Below are positions 9,702 to 17,598 of a stretch of DNA of 64,000 bases, in pieces. The translations under genes and the position numbers were made by a program. The stretch is from Maioricimonas rarisocia (GTDB lineage: Bacteria > Planctomycetota > Planctomycetia > Planctomycetales > Planctomycetaceae), in assembly GCF_007747795.1 (NCBI RefSeq), contig NZ_CP036275.1, forward strand, positions 5,572,001-5,636,000. The letters run 5' to 3'. Position 1 is the first letter of the stretch. Each line of letters begins with the position of its first letter. Under the pieces are notes generated by a model. It saw only the letters and a list, made by a program, of their open reading frames with translations, did not search any database and was not told where the DNA came from.

Positions 9702-12056
9702 ATGATCGATTATCAGCGTCTCAAGCTGGATCTCGCCGCGCTGGCCCTGCTCGCCGCGTGCGTTTTTCTTGCGCTGAGCCTGATGAGCTATGATCCCGCG
9801 GATCCCCCCTCCGCCTCGATCTTTCCGCTCAACGACGTGGCCACCAACCTCTGCGGCCCCGTCGGCGCTCGCGTCGCCCACTTCCTTCAGACATGGGTCG
9901 GACTCGGCTCCTGGGGACTGCTGGCCGCACTGGTCGCCTTCGACCTGAGGCTGTTCGCACGTAATCCGGTCCGCGACCCGTTCATCCGCATCATCGGCTG
10001 GCTCTGCGTCGTCCTTCCCGGATGCCTGCTGCTGCAGATGTTCGTCCCCACCCTTGGACGGGGTCCGGTCGTCGGCAGCGGCGGTTACATCGGTGAATGG
10101 TCCCGCATTCTGCTGACCGAACGGTTTTCGACCGTCGGCACCCTCATCGTCGCGGCCACGTTTGTCGCTGCGGGGATGATCCTCGCAACCGAATCGCTGC
10201 TGCTGAAGATCGCGACCTTCCTCGCCCGCGCCGTTTCGGTCGTGGCGCTGCTGCCGTTCCGCCTGCTGGGACGAATCGTCGCCACCTCCCGCGCCTCCGC
10301 AGCCGCCGCTCGTGAAGCCCGTGCTCTCGCTGCCGCCGAAAGAGCGGCCGCCGAACGTGCCGGGGACGAAGCCGCCCAGCCGGAACCGGTCGACACTGCC
10401 GACGAAGCCCCCGAGATCACCGAAGATCCGGACGAGATCGAAGACGACGAACTGGTCCCCGCCGGCGAGTTCAAGGTGAACCCTCCGGTGCAGACCCTGC
10501 CGACCCGTCGCGTACAGCGACTGCCGATGGGCGTCTCGGTTCCGGACGATCACGATTTCGAACTGCCCGACCTCGACCTGCTCGAGGAAGCCGAGGACTT
10601 CCCGTTCGAACTGCTCGCCAAGAAGGCCCAGGTCGCCGCTTCGATTCTGGAACGGACGTTCACCGAATTCGGCCTGAACGTGAAGGTCTCGGAAATCGAC
10701 ACCGGGCCGGTCGTCACGCAGTTCGAGCTCGAGCTCGAGCCGGGACTCCGCGTCTCCAAGGTGGCCGCCCTGCAGGACGACCTCGCGATCGCCCTTCGAG
10801 TGCCGGCTGTTCGCGTCGTGTCGCCGATCCCCGGCAAGAATACCGTGGGCGTCGAAGTCCCGAACGACAAACAGGTGATGGTTCGCCTTCGCGAGCTGAT
10901 CGAATCCTGCGCGCCCGACATCGAGAAGATGCGGATCCCGATCCTGCTGGGCAAGGACGTCAGTGGTCGCCCGCTTGCCGTCGACCTCACGAAGATGCCG
11001 CACCTGCTCATCGCCGGCCGGACCGGCACCGGCAAGAGTGTCTGCCTGAACACGCTGATCGTGTCGATGCTGATGACCCGCGCCCCGCGCGATGTCCGGA
11101 TGCTGATGATCGACCCCAAGATGGTCGAACTCAGCCCGTACATGAAGATCCCGCATCTCATGCACCCGGTCATCACCGATATGAAGAAGGCCGAAGCCGT
11201 CCTCGCCTGGGCTGTCGACAAGATGGAAGAACGGTACGACCTGCTCGCCAAGGCCGGCGTCCGCCATCTCGACAGCTACAACAAGATGGGCAAGGAGAAG
11301 GTTCTCGACCGGCTCGGCATCGACGAAGACTCTCCCGAGGCCGAGGACATCCCCGACCACATGCCGTACATCGTCATTGTCGCCGACGAAATGGCCGACA
11401 TGATGATGACCTCCGGCAAGGACGTCGAAGGGCACATCATCCGTCTGGCGCAGAAGTCGCGAGCGGTCGGCATCCACCTCGTTCTCGCCACGCAGAAGCC
11501 GACTGTCGATATCATCACGGGCCTCATCAAGTCGAACCTGCCGGCACGCATCTCCTTCCAGGTCGCCAGCCGGACCGACAGCCGCGTCGTCCTCGACGAG
11601 ATGGGAGCCGAACGTCTGCTCGGCAACGGTGACATGCTGTACCTCGCCCCCGGCACGAGCAATCTGTTCCGCGCCCAGGGGACCTTCATCAGCGACGACG
11701 AGGTCAACAGCGTCATCGACTACCTCAGTGCCTTCCCGCCGCACTACAGCGCCGAGATCCAGCAGGTCACCTCCGGTGCCGCAAATACCTCCGGCATCGA
11801 CGCCATGCGGGAACGGGACGACCTCTACACCGAGGCCATCGACGTCGTCATCCGCGAGGGCCGGGGCAGTGTGTCACTGCTGCAGCGGGCCCTCGGGGTC
11901 GGCTACGGTCGCGCGGCACGCATGGTCGACTACATGGCCGAGGACGGCATCGTCGGGCCGTACAATGGCTCCAAACACCGTGAGGTCGTCATGACCCGCG
12001 AGCAGTGGGAAGCCATGCAGGCGGGCGAAGAAGAGCCCGAACTGGAATACGCGTAG
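9702..12056 (+). CDS. ftsK: DNA translocase FtsK/SpoIIIE
   Basis: Septal ATP-driven DNA pump that clears and resolves chromosome termini at division. The 784-residue protein has four or five N-terminal membrane helices (first about residues 8-32), an Ala/Glu-rich linker (about 200-265), then the alpha/beta motor. Walker A is AGRTGTGKS at about 438-446 and Walker B IVIVADEMAD near 556-565; ATQKP and the C-terminal gamma winged-helix (SVSLLQRALGVGYGRAARMV) follow. ATG 9702 is preferred because the membrane domain begins just after it; a TTG nine codons upstream is possible. Most planctomycetes lack FtsZ, so its role at their division site is an open matter. Confidence 0.95.
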   Translation: MIDYQRLKLDLAALALLAACVFLALSLMSYDPADPPSASIFPLNDVATNLCGPVGARVAHFLQTWVGLGSWGLLAALVAFDLRLFARNPVRDPFIRIIGWLCVVLPGCLLLQMFVPTLGRGPVVGSGGYIGEWSRILLTERFSTVGTLIVAATFVAAGMILATESLLLKIATFLARAVSVVALLPFRLLGRIVATSRASAAAAREARALAAAERAAAERAGDEAAQPEPVDTADEAPEITEDPDEIEDDELVPAGEFKVNPPVQTLPTRRVQRLPMGVSVPDDHDFELPDLDLLEEAEDFPFELLAKKAQVAASILERTFTEFGLNVKVSEIDTGPVVTQFELELEPGLRVSKVAALQDDLAIALRVPAVRVVSPIPGKNTVGVEVPNDKQVMVRLRELIESCAPDIEKMRIPILLGKDVSGRPLAVDLTKMPHLLIAGRTGTGKSVCLNTLIVSMLMTRAPRDVRMLMIDPKMVELSPYMKIPHLMHPVITDMKKAEAVLAWAVDKMEERYDLLAKAGVRHLDSYNKMGKEKVLDRLGIDEDSPEAEDIPDHMPYIVIVADEMADMMMTSGKDVEGHIIRLAQKSRAVGIHLVLATQKPTVDIITGLIKSNLPARISFQVASRTDSRVVLDEMGAERLLGNGDMLYLAPGTSNLFRAQGTFISDDEVNSVIDYLSAFPPHYSAEIQQVTSGAANTSGIDAMRERDDLYTEAIDVVIREGRGSVSLLQRALGVGYGRAARMVDYMAEDGIVGPYNGSKHREVVMTREQWEAMQAGEEEPELEYA

Positions 12057-12394
12057 CGAGGCTTGAGGCTCGAAGACCGCGGCAGACTCTCATACGCCGT
12101 GTGCCCTGCTCTCGCGGCGCCGCCGAGGAGCAAGCCGTCTCGAGCTGACCGAGGACTGCTGTGACGTCCGGCCCGCCCCTTGCTCGCCTCTCGCGAGTGA
12201 AACGTCCCCGGTGCTTCGCTGCGTTCCATCCCCGGACTCGCACCCGGGACTCGCCGGCCTCCAGTTTCCTGCTTCCTGCTTCCTGCTTCCTGTTTCCTGC
12301 TTCCTGTTTCCTGCTTCCTGTTTCCTGCTTCCTGTTTCCTGCTTCCTGTTTCCTACTTCCTGTTTCCTACCTCCTGTTTCCTACCTCCTAACTC
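12057..12394. other. Convergent intergenic region ftsK / CPBP protease
   Basis: 338 bp between two convergent stops. The first roughly 200 bp contain nothing I can identify; the remainder (12264-12396) is heptamer array 4. No intrinsic terminator hairpin with a T run is visible, so the array occupies the place where terminators of both genes would be expected. Confidence 0.6.
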
Positions 12395-12396
12395 CT
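12264..12396. repeat. 7-bp tandem array 4 with 14-bp higher-order unit
   Basis: Nineteen contiguous heptamers, the longest array here. From 12285 GCTTCCT and GTTTCCT alternate strictly, making five 14-bp dimers (12285-12354), then ACTTCCT/GTTTCCT and ACCTCCT/GTTTCCT variants, then ACCTCCT and AACTCCT. The stop codon of the minus-strand protease gene (12397-12395) overlaps the final unit by two bases. Confidence 0.97.
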
Positions 12397-13513
12397 AACC
12401 ACCCACCGCGGCCATCACGTCCATCGTCGCCAGCACCACCTGCGCAACGAACAGCAGGCCGAAGATGGCGGCAACGGGGACGCTCTGCGGTATCGATCGT
12501 CGGTAACCCGACTCGGTCACCGGCTCGGCGACCGTCATGTACGGCGGGGAGAAAGTCTCACCGTCCTCTGCCCGGTACTGCGTGCGGTATCGCCACAGCA
12601 GCCACATCGCAATCAGGACGTAGACCACGGCCCCAGCGACCAGCAGCGGCTGCGGGTCCGATTCCAGCGGAGCCCCCGACGAGAGCACCAGTACCGCCGA
12701 TGCGTTGTTCAGAAAATGAAACAGTACCGGCATCCAGAAGCTCCGCGTCGCCAGGTACACCAGGTGTATCACCATTCCGACCGGGAAGATGGCCGCCACG
12801 TGTGGGGGGTACATGTGCACGACGGCAAACATCACCGACGTGAGCAGCACGCCCATGACGACGCCCCAGCGGGACACCAGGCCCCGTCCGATCAGCCCGC
12901 GAAACACCAGTTCCTCGCCAACGGCCGGGACGACTGCGATGAACAGCAGCAGAACAAGGACCGACGCTCCCTTTACCTGCGAATCGAGCGTTTCCATCAC
13001 GCTCGCACCGTCGAGCACCTCGAACAGCGGCATCTGCTCGACCAGGGCTTCCCACTGTTCGTTCGCTGCCCAATAGAGGCCGTCAGCGATCAGTGACAGC
13101 GGCAGCACCGTGCTGACGACAATCGCCAGTTGCGTGGCGTTCGGCAGGGACAGATTCAGCGTCGCCACCGGGTTGCGTCCCAGCCGCCACATTACCGGTA
13201 CGGCCAGCAGCACGAACGCCAGCAGCGTCGGCAGGCCGAACATCAGCATCCGCCCGTTCGGACCCATCTCGTCGAGCGGGGCATTGACGTCCATCCAGTC
13301 CCCGCCCGCCTGGACGGCCATCGCGATCATCAGCGGAATCGCGATGAGGATCTGCAGGACGACGATCGAACCGGCCCACAGCACCGATTCCGGCAGTCCC
13401 GGGCCCGGGGGGCGTGCCGGTCGGTGTTCGTCCGGCTCCACCGGTTCAGTCGGGCTCTCAGCATCGTCGTACGTCGACAGTGGGTCCTGCTCCAGTGGCG
13501 TCTCATCGGTCAC
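12395..13513 (-). CDS. CPBP-family intramembrane metalloprotease
   Basis: Predicted membrane protease of the CAAX-processing/bacteriocin-protection (CPBP, Abi) family. It has about eight membrane helices and the three family motifs: GEELVFRGLI (paired Glu plus Arg), FAVVHMYPP (His) and HFLNN (second His and Asn). An acidic Pro-rich tail of about 40 residues precedes the first helix. GTG 13513 is preferred because GAGGAG lies six bases upstream; ATG 13519 would sit directly against that site, and an ATG-initiated form from 13588 is also open. Substrate is unknown. It ends in a heptamer array. Confidence 0.85.
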   Translation of the reverse strand: MTDETPLEQDPLSTYDDAESPTEPVEPDEHRPARPPGPGLPESVLWAGSIVVLQILIAIPLMIAMAVQAGGDWMDVNAPLDEMGPNGRMLMFGLPTLLAFVLLAVPVMWRLGRNPVATLNLSLPNATQLAIVVSTVLPLSLIADGLYWAANEQWEALVEQMPLFEVLDGASVMETLDSQVKGASVLVLLLFIAVVPAVGEELVFRGLIGRGLVSRWGVVMGVLLTSVMFAVVHMYPPHVAAIFPVGMVIHLVYLATRSFWMPVLFHFLNNASAVLVLSSGAPLESDPQPLLVAGAVVYVLIAMWLLWRYRTQYRAEDGETFSPPYMTVAEPVTESGYRRSIPQSVPVAAIFGLLFVAQVVLATMDVMAAVGG

Positions 13514-13630
13514 GAACATCTCCTCACATCGGGGCGTAACACTGCCGACGGAAGCGACCTCAGGTGACCGATCGACCGGCAGCATCACCGGTCACAGCGC
13601 TCCCGACTTCCGCCGCCGACGGAGAAAGAC

Positions 13631-14281
13631 TCAGCCTTCCCCGCGCAGCAACCGAGCCCCGCGCACGGTGTACTCAGCACCACTGTACAACGTGATCGCA
13701 ACGGTCGCCCACAGAAGCACGTCCCGCAGCACGACAAAACCGGACCAGAGGCCCTGCTCCTCAAGCCATCCGTGCAGCACCGGGCTCAAAGTCAGCAGGC
13801 AGGCGGGAAGTGCGATCGACTGCACGACCATCTTGATTTTGCCGCTCCACTGGGCCGAGAAGTCGACTCCCCGCTGCTCCATCACGGCCCGCAGACTCGT
13901 GACGTACATCTCGCGGGCAATCACGACGAAGGTCATCCAGGCGGCGATCCCGCTCTCCAGACCTCCCACCGAGCGATTCTGCAGGAAGATAAAGGTGCCG
14001 CAGACGATGATCTTGTCCACGAACGGATCGAGAATCCGTCCCAGCACCGTCACCTGACCGTATTTGCGCGCCAGATAGCCGTCGAGGAAGTCGGTGAATG
14101 CCGCCACCGAGAACAGCAGGGCACAGATCAACCACAACTGGCCCATCTCGATCAGGATGAAGAGAATGATCGAGAGGATCAGCCGCAGGACCGTAATCGC
14201 GTTCGGCAGATTCAGGGAACTGCGACCGAGCGGCGAATGGCCTCCTGCGGACGGGGAAGGCGTCGGCTCAGAAACGGCCAT
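13631..14281 (-). CDS. pgsA: CDP-diacylglycerol–glycerol-3-phosphate 3-phosphatidyltransferase
   Basis: Membrane enzyme that makes phosphatidylglycerophosphate, the committed step to phosphatidylglycerol and cardiolipin. The 216-residue protein carries the CDP-alcohol phosphotransferase signature DGYLARKYGQ followed by GRILDPFVDK, in which four aspartates bind the metal pair. Six hydrophobic segments are visible. It starts 5 nt after the rimO stop and is probably cotranscribed with it. Other CDP-alcohol transferases share the motif, but the length and the LPNAITVLRL N-terminus fit PgsA best. Confidence 0.92.
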   Translation of the reverse strand: MAVSEPTPSPSAGGHSPLGRSSLNLPNAITVLRLILSIILFILIEMGQLWLICALLFSVAAFTDFLDGYLARKYGQVTVLGRILDPFVDKIIVCGTFIFLQNRSVGGLESGIAAWMTFVVIAREMYVTSLRAVMEQRGVDFSAQWSGKIKMVVQSIALPACLLTLSPVLHGWLEEQGLWSGFVVLRDVLLWATVAITLYSGAEYTVRGARLLRGEG

Positions 14282-14286
14282 ATGAA

Positions 14287-15696
14287 CTACTCGTTTTCGT
14301 CGGCAGCGACCTCGGCCACCCAGTCATAGTCCTGACGCGACACCAGCTCTGCCGGAACCATCGTCCCCACCTGCAATCCGTGACCACGCAGGTACACACT
14401 GGCGTCGATCTCCGGAGCATCGGCATAGATTCGACCGATCCACGTCTCCGCGTCAACCTGTTCATCGACGATGCAGTCCAGTTCGTACCCCAGCAGCGAG
14501 TCCGCGAACGAAAAGGCCGCCTCCTGCTGCACGGCCATCAGCTCTTCGTAGCGGGCCTGTTTGATGTCATCCGGCAGGTGCCCGTCCAGCTTCATCGCCG
14601 GTGTCCCCGGTTCCGGCGAGTAAGGGAATACCCCCATTCGCTCGAACCGCGTGTCTGCGACGAATTCCTTCAGTTCCGCGAACTGCTCGTCCGTCTCACC
14701 GGGAAAGCCCACGACAAACGTCGTCCGCAGGACCAGGTTCGGAATGTCCCGCCGCAGCTTCTCGACCAGTTCGACCGTCCGCTCGCGGTTCACCCGCCGC
14801 TGCATCCGCCGCAGCACCCGAGAATTGATGTGCTGCAGAGGCATGTCGAGATAAGGGATCACCTTCTCCGAAGACGCGATCGTCTCGATGAGCTGATCGG
14901 TGAAGTTGACCGGATACAGGTACATCAGCCGCACCCAGTCGATCCCCTCCACCTGTTCCAGCTCGCGGATCAGGTCCACCAGCCGCACTTCGCCGTACAG
15001 GTCCATCCCGTAGTAGGTCGTGTCCTGCGCAACGAGGATCAGCTCCCGCACGCCATCGGCGGCCAGTTCGCGGGCCTCGGCGACGACCTGCTCGATCGGC
15101 TTGGTGACGTGCTTGCCCCGCATTGTGGGGATCGAACAGAACGTGCACGTCCGGTCGCAGCCGTCCGAGATTTTCAGATAGGCGTAGTGCCCGGGCGTGA
15201 TCCGCAGCCGCGCGCGGTCGTCGAGCGCCCGGATCGGGGCCGGTCGAAACAGCTCTCGCTGCTCCTGCATACCGCCGACCAGCCGGTCGGCGACCCGGTT
15301 GATCTCGTCCCGGCCCCAGACACCGACGACGTGATCGATCTCCGGCAGCTCTTCGAGCAGGCTGCCTCCGACCCGTTCGGGCAGACAGCCGGCAACGATC
15401 ACGCCTTTCGTGCGTCCCTGCCGCTTCAGCTCGAGCATCTCCTGGATGACCGTTTTTGACTCGGCCCGGGACTGCTCGATGAAGCCACAGGTGTTGACGA
15501 TGACAAAGTCGGCCCCGTCCGGCTCCGAGACGAGCGTGTACCCGTCCAGCGCCAGCGTGCCCAGCATCTTCTCGCTGTCCACGAGGTTCTTCGGGCATCC
15601 CAGCGAGACGAAGGCATAGCGTCCCTTGCTGAATTCCGGACCGCTCTCGGCGACACTGCCGGTCACACCCGGGTCCACGATCGGCAACAGATCCAT
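14287..15696 (-). CDS. rimO: Ribosomal protein S12 methylthiotransferase
   Basis: Radical-SAM enzyme that adds a methylthio group to an Asp of ribosomal protein S12. The 469-residue product has the UPF0004 domain with SLGCPKNLVDSE (second Fe-S cluster; further Cys in NTCGF and GCLPER), the radical-SAM triad CDRTCTFC, and a C-terminal TRAM domain. SLGCPKNLVDSE separates RimO from the tRNA enzyme MiaB. ATG 15696 is preferred; an upstream in-frame ATG at 15756 would add 20 unconserved-looking residues. Downstream pgsA follows after 5 nt. Confidence 0.95.
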   Translation of the reverse strand: MDLLPIVDPGVTGSVAESGPEFSKGRYAFVSLGCPKNLVDSEKMLGTLALDGYTLVSEPDGADFVIVNTCGFIEQSRAESKTVIQEMLELKRQGRTKGVIVAGCLPERVGGSLLEELPEIDHVVGVWGRDEINRVADRLVGGMQEQRELFRPAPIRALDDRARLRITPGHYAYLKISDGCDRTCTFCSIPTMRGKHVTKPIEQVVAEARELAADGVRELILVAQDTTYYGMDLYGEVRLVDLIRELEQVEGIDWVRLMYLYPVNFTDQLIETIASSEKVIPYLDMPLQHINSRVLRRMQRRVNRERTVELVEKLRRDIPNLVLRTTFVVGFPGETDEQFAELKEFVADTRFERMGVFPYSPEPGTPAMKLDGHLPDDIKQARYEELMAVQQEAAFSFADSLLGYELDCIVDEQVDAETWIGRIYADAPEIDASVYLRGHGLQVGTMVPAELVSRQDYDWVAEVAADENE

Positions 15697-15995
15697 ATCC
15701 ACTCGTCTCTGAATTCGTTCTGCCGGCAATGCCGCCGGCCGGTGCCCAGATCCCATGGCCCGTGCGCGCCGTTTTCAACTGGAGCCCGTCGGGCTCCACT
15801 GGACCAGCCATCACGATCGACGGCACGGCGCAATCTTATCCGCTGTTGCGGACTGGAAGCCGGTATTATTGCAGTTTGCGGCAAGCCGGTCACCCCCGTC
15901 ACCGCAGCGGCGGCAGAAATTGGGGGACCTGCGGACTCTTCGCGCGGCGAACCTCAGGGCAACCCCGAACTCGCTCGATGCACCAATGCGGCGGC

Positions 15996-17153
15996 CTACT
16001 CCACCCGATCGGGATCGTTCGGCAGCGGAGGCAGAACCGGCGCGCCACCACCCGGAACAGGGTTGCCGGCCTGATTGTCGCCGGGCCCCTGGCCACCACC
16101 GGCCGCTGCGACGGGCTCATTGTTCACCAGCGTCCCGAGCAGCGAACGCAGATGAGGCTTCGCGCCCCCCAGCCGGGCCGCGGTTTCCAGCACGGTTTCC
16201 GCACGGTCAAACTGATTGTCGTAGTACAGGATCGCCCCCATCAGGAACAGACGATCCGGGTCCCGGATGTCCTCCTTCACCCAGTCGATCAGACGTTCCT
16301 GCACCAGCGTTTTGGCCAGCAGACCGTCGTCGCCAAAGAGCGAATCCAGTGTCGGCCCCTTCACCGCCCAGTCCGGATGCAGCCGCAGCAGCGTCTTGAA
16401 TTCCTTCACCGCCTCCTCGAAATTTGCACGGCTGGTCTCGGCGATCGCCAGCCGGAACCGTGGTTCGGGGCGATCTTCGGCCAGCCGGATCGCGTCCCGG
16501 TACCGCTCGGCAGCGGCCGCATAGTTCCGCTGCTGCATCTGCAGATCGCCCGAGTGCTCCTTCCGCATGCTCGCCAGCTTTGCCTGGTCGGTCGACGGCG
16601 GAAGGATCTGTTTGGGCGTCGGCGGGGTGACGTCGAGCGAATCTTTCCACCGCTCTGCATTTTCGCGAGCGGCATCCTCGAGAACCGGACTGTTGACGCC
16701 ACTCGGCAGGTGGATCGCAGGTCGGGACCATGGCATGACCGGCGCCGGCACCACGTGATAGCCGGCAGACGATCCCGGATCGTAACCCTGGTAGCCCCAC
16801 GGACCGCTCCAGCCGTATCCGCCGGCGCCGCCCCAGAGGCCCCAGGCCGGCACGAGGACATCGACGTGATTCCCGTGATGATGATAGCCCGGCCCGCCGT
16901 ATCCGCTTCCGCCCGCCGGGTAGCCGTTGACGGCCCCCACTTCCGGACCACCCTGCAGCCCGTTGTAGCCATGCCAGTCCCGTCCGTACTGTCGGCGGTA
17001 CTGGTAATGGGCCTGCGTAGGACCGTAGAGCCGACCAGTGGGCCCGTACACCTTGGGATAGTCACGGCCGGCCACTCCCTGAGCGACCGCAGCGTCGGCA
17101 CCGACCAGCAGTCCCATCCCGAAGCAGACCGTCAGAATCATTGATCGAAGCAT
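15996..17153 (-). CDS. Secreted Gly/Tyr-rich TPR protein
   Basis: A 385-residue protein of unknown function. A signal peptide ends near AAVAQG (about residue 25). Residues about 30-150 are rich in Gly, Tyr, Trp and His (GGSGYGGPGYHHHGNH), a low-complexity region that looks surface-exposed. A Pro-rich spacer follows, then tetratricopeptide-like helices from about 205 (HSGDLQMQQRNYAAAAERYR) to about 345, and a Gly/Pro tail. ATG 17153 is chosen because GAGGAG lies eight bases upstream. TPR and low-complexity segments together suggest a scaffolding role in the envelope, which is inference. Confidence 0.75.
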   Translation of the reverse strand: MLRSMILTVCFGMGLLVGADAAVAQGVAGRDYPKVYGPTGRLYGPTQAHYQYRRQYGRDWHGYNGLQGGPEVGAVNGYPAGGSGYGGPGYHHHGNHVDVLVPAWGLWGGAGGYGWSGPWGYQGYDPGSSAGYHVVPAPVMPWSRPAIHLPSGVNSPVLEDAARENAERWKDSLDVTPPTPKQILPPSTDQAKLASMRKEHSGDLQMQQRNYAAAAERYRDAIRLAEDRPEPRFRLAIAETSRANFEEAVKEFKTLLRLHPDWAVKGPTLDSLFGDDGLLAKTLVQERLIDWVKEDIRDPDRLFLMGAILYYDNQFDRAETVLETAARLGGAKPHLRSLLGTLVNNEPVAAAGGGQGPGDNQAGNPVPGGGAPVLPPLPNDPDRVE

Positions 17154-17598
17154 GGGGCTGGCTCCTCGTCCCCCGAGAGTTTGAACGGTCAACATCGTTT
17201 ACGGACGGGGACCGGGTCCGGCCCTGTGAAATTATCAGCCGCGGTTTTCGGCCGGTCAAGCTGCGACTGGCAGGACGCCCCCGGGTTCTCGCCATTTCGC
17301 CCGCAACGATTCCAGATTTACGACGCGGTGGCGTATTCGCAACATGCCGCGACGGCAGATTGAGCGACTGGTCCACTCGCATGTTGCCGGTACAACCACA
17401 TCAGGGTTACGATGAACAGCGGCAAAACGCCGGACAATCCTTTCGGATTCGTCTGTCAGACACTCACCTCGACACTCTGACCTCTCAGCGAGATTGCCCT
17501 ACGGCCCGACGCCCTTGCGCGGATGCGGGTGGCGCATTGCCACTTCAGCGTCGGCTGGCAGCAATTCCCGCGGCGGGGCCGGTCGCGAAAGAGGCGTG
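17154..17598. other. Divergent promoter region
   Basis: 445 bp between the divergent TPR-protein and histidine-kinase genes. I found no further gene, repeat or hairpin. It should contain both promoters, but no hexamer pair stands out. Confidence 0.5.

Noticed and set aside
9513-11744. Long minus-strand open frame antisense to ftsK
   Set aside because: Shadow frame; the FtsK motor motifs on the other strand are intact.
2345-12396. CRISPR array
   Set aside because: Units are 7 bp with no spacers, and no cas gene is in the window.
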